A stretch of DNA of 49,919 bases, from positions 1 to 49,919 of the forward strand of contig JANWLE010000094.1 in NCBI GenBank assembly GCA_025451035.1, given 5' to 3'. Under the pieces are notes generated by a model. The model saw only the letters and a list, made by a program, of their open reading frames with translations, was not told the DNA's origin and ran no database searches. The translations under genes were made by a program, and so were the position numbers. Shown piece after piece: positions 10,959 through 18,544 of this stretch. How positions within the stretch are numbered: the stretch's first letter is position 1; every line of letters starts with the position of its first letter. This DNA comes from Solirubrobacteraceae bacterium (GTDB taxonomy: Bacteria > Actinomycetota > Thermoleophilia > Solirubrobacterales > Solirubrobacteraceae).

Positions 10959-11918
10959 TTAGTGATGGTCGGCGACGGCGCCGCCGAGGTAGATAGCGGT
11001 AAGGGTTGCGAAGATGAATGCCTGCAGGGCTGCCACCAGCCCCACCTCGAAGGTGAACATCGCGATGCCCAGCGGTAGCGTGACCCAGCCGAGCCAGGCG
11101 GCGCCCAGCAGCACGGCGAGCGCGCCCGCCATGAACAGGATCAGCAAATGCCCGGCGAGGATGTTGGCGAACAGACGAATCGACAGCGACAGCAGGCGCA
11201 TGAAGTTGGAGACGAGCTCCAACACGAAGATCGCTCCCGCCATCGGCCCGTGCACGCCGGCGGGCACCAGGCCCTTGAGGTAGCCGAACAGGCCCTTGGC
11301 GCGGATGCCTTCGACGTTGTAGGAGATGAACACCACGAGCGCCAGGACCAGCGGCACCGACAGGTTGGCGGTCGCGGCATACAGCGAGAACGACGGGATG
11401 TGCAGCCCGCCGATCGTGAGCTCATGCTCGGTGTTGGTGGGCAGCGGGATGTACCCGATGAGGTTTGAGAAGAGGATGAAGAGAAACAGCGCGCCGATGA
11501 ACGGGAACCACTTCGCGGCCATCTTCTCGTCCATGTTCCCGCCGGCGATGTTCTCGCGCATCAGGCGGTAGACGACCTCCACGGCTGTCTGCACACGATT
11601 GGGCCGCTGCTGCATGCGCCGGGCGATGTAGATCATCGTCGCGGAGGTCAGCGTCGCGGCGATCACCAGGTACATGACGGCCTTGTTGATGGAGAGGATC
11701 CCGAGCGGGATCCAGCTTTCGAGCTTGAACTCGTTCTGGGGTTCAAAGGCGGTGTTGCGGTGGCCGTGGAAGCCGGCGATCGCGATGAGCGCGATCGTGC
11801 CGCCGACCCATATCGCCAACCCGATCAGCACCTTCTGCCTGGTGCCCAATTTGGAGCGGCCAGCGGACGCTCTCTGAGGGCCGGCGGAGGCGGCCGGCGC
11901 GGCTTGCCCTGTGCTCAC
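10959..11918 (-). CDS. atpB: ATP synthase F0 subunit a
   Basis: A 319-aa membrane stator. The essential arginine lies in LLSLSIRLFANILAGHLL, and LIGYIPLPTNTEHELTIG is a typical loop. About 25 hydrophilic residues precede the first membrane helix (KVLIGLAIWVGGTIALIAIA), a longer cytoplasmic start than in many homologues. GTG start with GGGAG upstream. It lies 19 nt downstream of atpI. Confidence 0.95.
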   Translation of the reverse strand: MSTGQAAPAASAGPQRASAGRSKLGTRQKVLIGLAIWVGGTIALIAIAGFHGHRNTAFEPQNEFKLESWIPLGILSINKAVMYLVIAATLTSATMIYIARRMQQRPNRVQTAVEVVYRLMRENIAGGNMDEKMAAKWFPFIGALFLFILFSNLIGYIPLPTNTEHELTIGGLHIPSFSLYAATANLSVPLVLALVVFISYNVEGIRAKGLFGYLKGLVPAGVHGPMAGAIFVLELVSNFMRLLSLSIRLFANILAGHLLILFMAGALAVLLGAAWLGWVTLPLGIAMFTFEVGLVAALQAFIFATLTAIYLGGAVADHH

Positions 11919-11937
11919 GATCTACCTACTCCCGCTC

Positions 11938-12309
11938 TCAAGATGGACTCGGCTTGCGATCCAGCCGGCCGCCGCGCTGCACGATGGTGAGCATGAAGTA
12001 AACGGTGAACGCCGCGAGCACTAGCACGGCGGCCATGATGCCGTCGTTCTTGCTCCCGGCGTAGCGGGCTAGGAGCACGGCCAGCACGATGAGCCACACG
12101 CGGCCCATCATCACTCCCACCATCCCTCCCGCGCGCAGGCGGACGTCGTTGGCATGCATCGCCTTCGCCTGCAGCACATCGGATCCGACGCGTGTGAGCA
12201 GCCACGCAGCCGCGCCGACCAAGTAGCCGAAGAACGGCATGCCGGCCGCGAGCACGAACGGTGCCGTGGCGAGCACCAGCAGAACGTCGAGATAGCGCAC
12301 AAAGGTCAT
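11938..12309 (-). CDS. atpI: AtpI-like small membrane protein at the head of the ATP synthase operon
   Basis: A 123-aa protein with four predicted membrane helices (LLVLATAPFVLAAGMPFFGY; YLVGAAAWLLTRV; VGVMMGRVWLIVLAVLLARY; GIMAAVLVLAAFTVYFMLTI). Sequence similarity to AtpI is weak, so the call rests on topology and position before atpB. AtpI proteins assist c-ring or F0 assembly. The ATG at 12309 has no good ribosome-binding site but lies 2 nt after the stop of a 12-codon upstream ORF, so coupled initiation is likely. A longer GTG start at 12369 would overlap a promoter-like box and a hairpin. Confidence 0.65.
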   Translation of the reverse strand: MTFVRYLDVLLVLATAPFVLAAGMPFFGYLVGAAAWLLTRVGSDVLQAKAMHANDVRLRAGGMVGVMMGRVWLIVLAVLLARYAGSKNDGIMAAVLVLAAFTVYFMLTIVQRGGRLDRKPSPS

Positions 12310-12311
12310 CT

Positions 12312-12350
12312 TCAGATGGCAGGGGTTTGGGCGACGGCAAGAAAGGACAT
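12312..12350 (-). CDS. Possible 12-codon leader ORF upstream of atpI
   Basis: ATG at 12350 encodes MSFLAVAQTPAI and stops with TGA 2 nt before the atpI ATG. A GGCGAG run and a perfect hairpin lie just upstream. The tight stop/start spacing and the lack of a site for atpI suggest that ribosomes are delivered by this short frame. It could also be chance; only expression data can decide. Confidence 0.35.
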   Translation of the reverse strand: MSFLAVAQTPAI

Positions 12351-12353
12351 GGT

Positions 12354-12406
12354 GTGTGGCTCGCCACACTACAGACGCGAAAACCCGCGCGCTCCCTCGC
12401 GGCGGG
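12354..12406 (-). other. Structured leader of the atp operon: two hairpins
   Basis: Two inverted repeats lie in the inferred 5' leader. The one at 12354-12369 is perfect (GTGTGG, loop CGAG, CCACAC). The one at 12384-12406 is GC-rich (arms CCCGC/GCGGG extended by GCG/CGC past one bulge, loop AGGGAG) and is followed on the minus strand by TTTT, like an intrinsic terminator. The second could terminate the upstream PAP2 transcript or attenuate the atp operon. Confidence 0.4.
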
Positions 12407-12426
12407 ATTCGTTAGTGGCGCTGGCG

Positions 12427-12455
12427 AGTCTACCGGTTCGGGAACTTCGTAACAA
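12427..12455 (-). promoter_or_regulatory. Promoter of the ATP synthase operon
   Basis: On the minus strand TTGTTA (12450-12455), a 17-bp spacer and TAGACT (12427-12432) form the best sigma-70-like promoter in the gap between the PAP2 gene and atpI. Transcription would begin near 12420, giving a leader of about 110 nt. The 256-bp gap (12310-12565) holds this promoter, the two hairpins and the short upstream ORF; nothing else was seen. Confidence 0.55.
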
Positions 12456-12565
12456 CTTTGTGACATGCGCCACGGGCTGTGCGGCTCGCGGCGGCCGTAG
12501 GCTAGCTCACCGGGCGAGCGCTTGCAGCGCTGCGGGACAGGCGGTGAGCCCAGATCCCTTCGACC

Positions 12566-13432
12566 TCAGCCGGCGCGTTGCCCGCCAAGGCGCGCAGGGC
12601 GCCGCTCGAGTGCGCGGTAGAGGGCGCTCGCGAGCGCGAGCGCGAGCACGCACGTGAGTGCCCCGGCGAGCGCGTCGAGCACGAAGTGGTTGCCGGTCGC
12701 GAACACGATGAACACGGTCGCCACCGGGTGCAGCGCGACGAGCAGGCGCACCCAGAGACGCGCGGGCACGCGCCACAGCGCGATCGCGCTCCACAGCGCC
12801 CAGGCGACGTGCAGCGATGGCATCGCAGCGAACTGGTTGGCGGCAGAGGCGAGCGACCCGGCGTGCCACGAGCCGAAGGCGTGCGTGGAGGCGACCACGT
12901 CGGAGAAGCCGAGCCCCGTGAGCATCCGCGGCGGCGCGACCGGGTAACGCCAGAAGACGGCAAAACCGATGAGGTTGATCAGCACCAGCGCGGTACGCAA
13001 CGGCCGGTAGGCCTGCCCGCAGCGAAACCACAGCCAGCCGAGCACGCCGAGGGTCACGACGAAGTGGGCGTTGTCGTAGTAGTCGGAGAGGATGAGGCCC
13101 AGCGTGTGGTGAGAGGCGAGCCAGCGGTTGAGCGTAAGCTCGACGTTCAGGTGCAGCGAGCGCTCGAGCACGAGCAGGTCTTCGCCGTTGGTGATCGCGG
13201 TGTGCGCGCGCAACGGCGCGAGGTCGGTGATCAGGTCATACACCCAGCCCAGCCAGGCGATCACGAGCAGCTCGCGCCACAGGTGCGCTCGCGCGTGGAT
13301 GAGCGGCGAGCTACGCAGCCCAAGCAGGGCTCGCCTCGCCGAGGCCTGCTGCCCCGCAGGGTGGGTCGCTAGTCCTGGGGTGTCGGTGGCGCAGGCAGCG
13401 CCTTGCTGCGCCGTTTCGGTACTTACCGCCAT
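12566..13432 (-). CDS. PAP2-superfamily membrane phosphatase/phosphotransferase (AUR1-like)
   Basis: A 288-aa integral membrane enzyme with about six helices. The PAP2 active-site elements are AAMPSLHVAWALW (about residues 205-217; His) and the histidines of ATGNHFVLDALAG. YDLITDLAPLRAHTAITNGE and LILSDYYDNAHFVVT resemble the inositol-phosphoceramide-synthase/AUR1-like branch (PAP2_3), whose members transfer or remove lipid-linked phosphate head groups. Actual substrate unknown; an envelope-lipid role fits the neighbours. The ATG at 13432 is chosen because TAGGAT lies 7 nt upstream; GTG at 13453 and ATG at 13441 are alternatives. Confidence 0.75.
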   Translation of the reverse strand: MAVSTETAQQGAACATDTPGLATHPAGQQASARRALLGLRSSPLIHARAHLWRELLVIAWLGWVYDLITDLAPLRAHTAITNGEDLLVLERSLHLNVELTLNRWLASHHTLGLILSDYYDNAHFVVTLGVLGWLWFRCGQAYRPLRTALVLINLIGFAVFWRYPVAPPRMLTGLGFSDVVASTHAFGSWHAGSLASAANQFAAMPSLHVAWALWSAIALWRVPARLWVRLLVALHPVATVFIVFATGNHFVLDALAGALTCVLALALASALYRALERRPARLGGQRAG

Positions 13433-13439
13433 CCGAGGC

Positions 13440-13445
13440 ATCCTA
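13440..13445 (-). promoter_or_regulatory. -10 box of the PAP2 gene (leaderless type)
   Basis: TAGGAT on the minus strand lies 7 nt upstream of the ATG at 13432. It favours that start over the two earlier in-frame candidates. Confidence 0.5.
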
Positions 13446-13477
13446 GCCAGCACGGCGCCGGCGCCGGCAGGCGAAGC

Positions 13478-14233
13478 TCACGGCGCTGCGGGCGAGAGGC
13501 CGCGAGCGGCGAGCGTGTCGAGCACCCGCGGGAGCGCCGCCGCCATTCGCCGCCACGACCCGGGGGCACTGTAGTCGTCGGCGTCGTGCAGCAGCAGCAC
13601 CGCGCCGGGAGCGACGCCGTCGGTCACCAGCCGCGTGATCGACTCGCTCGTCGCGCGCGCGGCCCAGTCGCGGCCCCAGTGGGTCCACAGCAGCGTGCGC
13701 CAGCCGTGCGCGCGGGCCTCCCGCAGCGCCGCGGCGGTGAGCACCCCGTACGGTGGGCGGTACAGCTCAACGACGCTGGAGGTGGCGTCCTCGATCGTCG
13801 CTCGCGCCGCGGCGATGTCCTCGTGCACCTGGCGCGGGGCGAGCCGCAGCAGGTTGCGATGGCGATCGCAGTGCAACGCGACGCGGTGGCCGGCGGCGAC
13901 GATCTCGCGTGCGAGCGCAGGGTTGCGCCTCACCTGCTCGCCGACCAAAAAGAACGTCGCGCTGACCTTCTCGTGCGCGAGGATCTCAAGCGTGGCCGGG
14001 GTGCCCTGCGCGTGCGGGCCATCGTCGAAAGTGAGCGCGTAGCCCTGCCGGCTGGAAGTGCGGTCCTGGACGTCGAGGGCGCGGCGCAAGGCGGGCCAGA
14101 TCGGGGCCGGCGAGCCGGGCAGCCCGGCGGGCCGCGAGCCCGCGAGCGCCGGCACGGCGTGACCCAGCAGCGGCACGCCTACAAGCGCGGCTGCGAAGCT
14201 CGTGCTTCTGGTGCGATCATCCTCGTCGTACAT
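13478..14233 (-). CDS. NodB-type polysaccharide deacetylase, exported
   Basis: A 251-aa carbohydrate esterase family 4 protein. The N-terminus (DDRTRSTSFAAALVGVPLLG) looks like a short signal peptide or membrane anchor. The catalytic domain has TFDDGPHAQGTP (motif 1, general-base and metal Asp), HCDRH (motif 2, HxxxH metal ligands), and RPPYG (motif 3); LLLHDADD is the C-terminal signature. It probably removes acetyl groups from envelope polysaccharide or peptidoglycan. Its ATG shares the same CATG with the divergent transporter gene, so the two starts overlap by 2 nt. The start is therefore less certain than the function. Confidence 0.82.
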   Translation of the reverse strand: MYDEDDRTRSTSFAAALVGVPLLGHAVPALAGSRPAGLPGSPAPIWPALRRALDVQDRTSSRQGYALTFDDGPHAQGTPATLEILAHEKVSATFFLVGEQVRRNPALAREIVAAGHRVALHCDRHRNLLRLAPRQVHEDIAAARATIEDATSSVVELYRPPYGVLTAAALREARAHGWRTLLWTHWGRDWAARATSESITRLVTDGVAPGAVLLLHDADDYSAPGSWRRMAAALPRVLDTLAARGLSPAAP

Positions 14234-15221
14234 GGCTGCTCTCGTTCTCGGAATCCTGGCCGCCGTGGGGGCCTCGACCTTCTACAGCCTAGGGATCGCG
14301 CTACAGGCGATGGACGCCAAGCTCGCTCCCCGGGGCCAGCACCTGCGCGTTGCGCTGTTGCGCAGCCTGCTGCTGCGCAGCCGCTGGCTGGCGGGGACCG
14401 GCCTTTCGCTGTTGGGCTGGCCGCTGCAGGTGGTGGCGCTGCTGCTCGCGCCGCTTGTGGTCGTGCAGCCGACGCTCGCCGCGGGCCTGCTGGTGCTGCT
14501 CGTCTTCGGCGAGCGGATGCTGGGCGAGAGCGCCGGCAGGCGCGAGCACGTGGCGGTCGCGGCGATCGTGCTCGGCGTGGTGGGGACCGCGCTCGGCGCC
14601 CCCGCCCGCAGCGAGAGCCACCCCAGCGACGAGACGATCACGCTCGCGCTGATCGGCCTCGGCGCGCTGGCGATGCTGCCCTACCTGGTCAGCCTCGTGC
14701 GCCGCCCCCCCGCGTCGCTGACGATAGTCGGCGCGGGCCTCGGCTTCGCGTGGAGTGGCGTCGCCACGAAGCTCGCCTCCGATGGCATCTCGCAGGGGCG
14801 CTGGGGGATCGCCGCCGCATGGATGGCCTCGACCGCGGCCGCCTCCATCGTGGGCGCGCTCAGCGAGATGAGCGCGATGCAGATGCGACCAGCGATCCTC
14901 GTCGCGCCGGTCGTGTTCGTGACTCAGACGGTCGTGCCGATCGTGCTCGCGCCGGTGCTGCTCGAAAATTTCAAGTCGACGCCGTTGGACGGCGCGCCGC
15001 TGGCCGTCTCGCTGGCGCTGCTGATCGCGGGCGCGGCGACGTTGGCGCGTTCGCCGCTCTTGCTGGCGCTGATGGAAGGCGAGCGGATCAGCGACTCGAG
15101 CGTCTCGACGCCGAGCCCGTCCGAGCGCAGCCAGGCGACTATGCGCTCCACTCCCGCCGCGGGCGAGGATGACCCTTCGGATGTGACGACCAGGACGTCG
15201 CCGCCGCGAACGCGGCGCTGA
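14232..15221 (+). CDS. DMT/EamA-like multi-helix membrane transporter
   Basis: A 329-aa protein with about nine hydrophobic helices in two homologous halves, beginning [35 protein letters not shown] between helices resembles the conserved Glu region of EamA and NIPA-like transporters. The substrate cannot be predicted; a lipid or metabolite exporter serving neighbouring envelope enzymes is plausible. The last 50 or so residues are hydrophilic and antisense to the convergent glycosyltransferase gene. A GTG at 14202 is an alternative start that would overlap the divergent NodB gene further. Confidence 0.65.
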   Translation: MAALVLGILAAVGASTFYSLGIALQAMDAKLAPRGQHLRVALLRSLLLRSRWLAGTGLSLLGWPLQVVALLLAPLVVVQPTLAAGLLVLLVFGERMLGESAGRREHVAVAAIVLGVVGTALGAPARSESHPSDETITLALIGLGALAMLPYLVSLVRRPPASLTIVGAGLGFAWSGVATKLASDGISQGRWGIAAAWMASTAAASIVGALSEMSAMQMRPAILVAPVVFVTQTVVPIVLAPVLLENFKSTPLDGAPLAVSLALLIAGAATLARSPLLLALMEGERISDSSVSTPSPSERSQATMRSTPAAGEDDPSDVTTRTSPPRTRR

Positions 15222-16906
15222 GGCAAGGGGCCGCTCGCCGTCAGCCACAGCGCGCCGCGCACCGGGATCGCCCCGGTAGTGCGAGCGAGCACCATCTGAC
15301 CGAGTGTGAGGCCGCCGCGCGGTTCCAAAAAGTAGAAGTGGTGGCGCAGGCCGAGCGCCCGGGCTTGCGAGCGCAGCGTGGAGCGGGTGCGCAGCCAGCG
15401 CAAGAGCGCAGCGGAGTCAGGCACGTCGGGTACGACTTCGTCGCCGAGCGCGCGCAGCTTGTCGATCATGGCGGGCGAGGGGACCGCGCCGTCGGTGAAA
15501 GAGGCGTGAACGCCGCGGGCGGCGAGCTCGCTCGCGATGACCGTCAGCTCGCTCGGCTGGGTGCGCACGATCATTCCGACGTCGGGCTGGCTGGTGTGCA
15601 CCTGCTTGAGCGGATGCACACCGAGGAAGGCGCTCGCCAGGGCGGTGACGTCGTCGGTCGACATCATCCACGTGCCGAGGGCGAGCATCATGACCAGCTG
15701 AGTGGCAAACGCGATCAGGCGCAGCCGCCACAGCGGGATCGGCCGCACCCGGCGCGGGGCGGTCAGGACGACGTCGACGGCGGCCTGCTCAAAAGGCGGG
15801 GCGCTCACCTCGGTCACCGCCGAGAGGGCCGGCTCCTGGAAGCTCGCCTGGATGTGCTCGCGCAGCTCGCGGGTGTCGTTGGCCAGGCGCACCAGCTGTA
15901 GATCCGCCATCGCGCGGGTGTTCAGACGCGCGTGACCAACCGGCAGCCCGTAGGAGACGACCGGCGTGCCTGCGGCCATCGCCTCCAGGCAGGTGACCCC
16001 GCCGGTGGAGTGGACCAGCGCGTCCGCGGCCGCCAGCAGCTGCGGCATCTTTTCGGTGAAGCCATAGACATGGACACGGGGCTCATCCGCGAAGGCGCCG
16101 CTCAGCTTCTCGTACAACTGCTCGTTGTGTCCCGCGAGGCAGACGATGCTGCTCACGTCGGAGATCCGGCGCAGCTCGCGCACGGCCCCTTCGACGTCCC
16201 CCACGCCCCAGCCGCCGCCGGAGACGACAACCATGCGGCCGTGCTCGGGCAAGCCGAGCGAACGGCGTGTCTCTGTCGGGCAGCGCGGAGTGAGGAACTC
16301 GGCGGAGATCAGCGGGCGCACGAGCTGCACGCTGCCGGGCCCCGCGATGCGCTCGACGGAGCCCATCGACTCCCCGTACATCACCAGGTGCATGTCGATC
16401 CCGGGCTGCGCCCAGAAGAACAGGCCGGTCAGGTCGGTGATGGTCGCGACGGTCGAGCACCTGACAGCGCCGGTCCGACGCAGCCGCCCGAGCACCACCG
16501 TCACGGCCGGGTAAGTGGAGACGACGACGTCAGGTTCGTGTTCGTTGATCGCGCGAGCGAGCGGCCGTGAGCCAAGGCGGCACAGCAGCCACCTGGCGAG
16601 CAAGCGCACGGGCGTGATGTTCTCGAGCAGCCAGTAGACGATGGTGTAGCTCCACGGCATCACGTTCAGCTGGACGCGGTAGCCGTCCTGCACGATCGGC
16701 CGCAGGACGCGGCCCATCGCGGCCAGACCGTCGATGATCGTGGCCTCGGCGTGCTCGCCCGAGACCTCGACCTGTTGCGCCAGCGCGCGCGCGGCCGCCG
16801 CGTGGCCCTCGCCGACGTCAGCGGAGAGGATCAGTACACGGCGCGGCCTGTCAGCCCTGGTGGGAGAGGTTTTTTTACGACGCTGTCGCATAGAGGTCAG
16901 GCGCAT
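14924..16906 (-). CDS. MGDG-synthase-like glycosyltransferase fused to a polysaccharide-deacetylase-like domain
   Basis: A 660-aa protein. Residues about 20-380 resemble monogalactosyldiacylglycerol synthases and processive diacylglycerol glucosyltransferases (GT28 type): [18 protein letters not shown] at the start, [20 protein letters not shown] mid-domain, and the nucleotide-sugar site [21 protein letters not shown] membrane helix follows ([18 protein letters not shown]). The C-terminal part ([20 protein letters not shown] onward) looks like a NodB-fold domain without the TFDDGP and HxxxH motifs, so probably not an active deacetylase. The last 45 or so residues are low-complexity and antisense to the transporter gene. 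Start: ATG at 16906 with AGGG nearby; ATG at 16891 is possible. Predicted role: glycolipid synthesis at the membrane. Confidence 0.72.
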   Translation of the reverse strand: MRLTSMRQRRKKTSPTRADRPRRVLILSADVGEGHAAAARALAQQVEVSGEHAEATIIDGLAAMGRVLRPIVQDGYRVQLNVMPWSYTIVYWLLENITPVRLLARWLLCRLGSRPLARAINEHEPDVVVSTYPAVTVVLGRLRRTGAVRCSTVATITDLTGLFFWAQPGIDMHLVMYGESMGSVERIAGPGSVQLVRPLISAEFLTPRCPTETRRSLGLPEHGRMVVVSGGGWGVGDVEGAVRELRRISDVSSIVCLAGHNEQLYEKLSGAFADEPRVHVYGFTEKMPQLLAAADALVHSTGGVTCLEAMAAGTPVVSYGLPVGHARLNTRAMADLQLVRLANDTRELREHIQASFQEPALSAVTEVSAPPFEQAAVDVVLTAPRRVRPIPLWRLRLIAFATQLVMMLALGTWMMSTDDVTALASAFLGVHPLKQVHTSQPDVGMIVRTQPSELTVIASELAARGVHASFTDGAVPSPAMIDKLRALGDEVVPDVPDSAALLRWLRTRSTLRSQARALGLRHHFYFLEPRGGLTLGQMVLARTTGAIPVRGALWLTASGPLPQRRVRGGDVLVVTSEGSSSPAAGVERIVAWLRSDGLGVETLESLIRSPSISASKSGERANVAAPAISSASETASGAPSNGVDLKFSSSTGASTIGTTV

Positions 16907-17009
16907 CTCGCCCTGGGGTGGCGGCGGTAGCGGGACACGGCGGGAGGTACGTGCCCCGGGGCGAGCGCGATGGCCCCCAAAGAGTACCGGCAGCACCGAA
17001 CGGTTGCAC

Positions 17010-17036
17010 GAATGTTTCGCCGGCTAACAAACGTTC
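17010..17036. promoter_or_regulatory. Inverted repeat in the divergent region between two glycosyltransferase genes
   Basis: GAATGTTT (17010-17017) and AAACGTTC (17029-17036) are complementary at 7 of 8 positions with an 11-bp spacer. They lie in the 153-bp divergent gap (16907-17059), about 24 bp before the chosen plus-strand start. No clear -10 box was found in the gap. A shared operator is possible. Confidence 0.3.
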
Positions 17037-17059
17037 CGCAGGATCGCAACAATGCAGCA

Positions 17060-18544
17060 ATGGGACTCGTCTCCCCGATACCCCGCCCGCTAGGGGAGGT
17101 GCCAGCCCCTGAGCACGCGGGATATCGCCCGGCGGCTCACCCGCGCCGGCGCGCGCTCGCGCCGCTGGGAGTGGCGGGCTTGCTCTGTGTGCTGGTCGGC
17201 AGCTTCGTGGTGGCGGCCGGGTCGGCCACCGAGCCGAACCTGTATGTGCCGGGGCGCACCGGCGGCTGGCCGGGGTGGCTCGCAGGGCCATTTCAGGGGC
17301 TCGGCCTGGGCATCGACCAAGCGCGTTTTCAGACGTTCACGCTCGTGATGTGCGCCGGCTACCTGGTGGTGCTCGCGTGCGCCCGGGCGATCCCGCCGCG
17401 CGCGCTGGTGGCGAGCATCCTCGCCGCGCACCTGATCTTCCTGCTGGGCCCGCCGCTGCTCTCCCAGGACGTCTTTGGCTATCTGGGGTTCGCCCGTCTG
17501 GGTGTACTGCACGGCCTTGACCCGTATACCCACGTGGCCGCCGCGGCCGCCGGCGACCCGGTCTTCCCATTCCTTGGCTGGCCTTTTCAGCACTCGCCGT
17601 ATGGGCCGCTCTTTACGCTCGCGAGCTACGCGATCGTGCCGCTCGGGCTGGCGGGCGGCCTTTGGGCACTGAAGGCGATCGCGGTGCTCTCAAGCCTCGC
17701 GGCGGTCGCGCTGGTGTGGCGTGCCGCCGAGCTGGACGGACGCCCACCGGCGCTGGCCGCGGCCTTCCTCGGGCTGAACCCGGTGCTGCTCGAGGTCGCC
17801 CTCGGCGGCGACCACAACGACACGCTGATCCTGCTGGCCGTGGCGGGCGCACTGGCGCTGGCGGCGGGGGCCTCGCGGCGCCCGCGCGCGGCGGCGGCGC
17901 TCCTGGCGGCGGGGGTCGGCGTCAAGGTGACGGCGGGGGTCGCGCTGCCCTTTCTCGTGCTCTCGCGTGGCAGCTGGCGCGGCCGTCTGGGGCTGCTCAC
18001 CGGCGCGGCGGTGAGCCTGTCCGTCCTGGCCGCGGTCGCGCTCGTCGCGTTTGGCTCGCACGCGCTGGGCTTCCTCAGCGCGGTCGGCGAGCAGCAGCAG
18101 CTCGTGGCGACCCACAGCATCCCGGCGGAGACCGCCCGGCTGGTCGGCCTTCACGGCATCCCCGCCTGGTGGCGCCAAATCTTTGCCGGCGGGTTCGTTG
18201 CGGCGCTCGCGCTCACGCTGTGGCGCACCGCCCGCGGCGCCGACTGGCGCGCGATGGCCGGCTGGGCGACGCTCGCGCTCTTGCTCTGCACGGCGTGGTT
18301 CTTGCCGTGGTATGCGATCTGGGCGCTGCCGCTCGCGGCGCTCAGCCCGAGCAGGGCGCTGCGGGCCGCGACCCTCGTCTTCTGCGCGTACGCGATCTCG
18401 ATCCACCTGCCGCTGGCGAGTCCGCTGCTGAGCGCACCCCAGCCCACGGTGGCGCCGCTGCCGCGCGCGTTCGCCGTGCCCGCGCCGATCCGCCCCTCCG
18501 GGACGCTCGGCGCCGACGCGGCGCGGGGCATCGCGCCCGGCTAG
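17060..18544 (+). CDS. GT87/MptA-like polyprenyl-phosphate-dependent mannosyltransferase
   Basis: A 494-aa polytopic protein with about 11-12 membrane helices and little else. The first luminal loop carries LLSQDVFGYLGFARLG and LDPYTHVAAAAAGDPVFPFL, followed by FQHSPYGPLFT. This resembles alpha-(1,6)-mannosyltransferases of the MptA/MptB and DUF2029 (GT87) group, where the acidic residue of the first loop is catalytic. It likely adds mannose from polyprenyl-phosphomannose to an envelope glycan or lipid outside the membrane. The guanylyltransferase at 1.4-2.5 kb could supply GDP-mannose. Start uncertain: ATGs at 16970, 17012 and 17060 are in frame and none has a good ribosome-binding site; 17060 is closest to the first membrane helix. 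Confidence 0.7.
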   Translation: MGLVSPIPRPLGEVPAPEHAGYRPAAHPRRRALAPLGVAGLLCVLVGSFVVAAGSATEPNLYVPGRTGGWPGWLAGPFQGLGLGIDQARFQTFTLVMCAGYLVVLACARAIPPRALVASILAAHLIFLLGPPLLSQDVFGYLGFARLGVLHGLDPYTHVAAAAAGDPVFPFLGWPFQHSPYGPLFTLASYAIVPLGLAGGLWALKAIAVLSSLAAVALVWRAAELDGRPPALAAAFLGLNPVLLEVALGGDHNDTLILLAVAGALALAAGASRRPRAAAALLAAGVGVKVTAGVALPFLVLSRGSWRGRLGLLTGAAVSLSVLAAVALVAFGSHALGFLSAVGEQQQLVATHSIPAETARLVGLHGIPAWWRQIFAGGFVAALALTLWRTARGADWRAMAGWATLALLLCTAWFLPWYAIWALPLAALSPSRALRAATLVFCAYAISIHLPLASPLLSAPQPTVAPLPRAFAVPAPIRPSGTLGADAARGIAPG

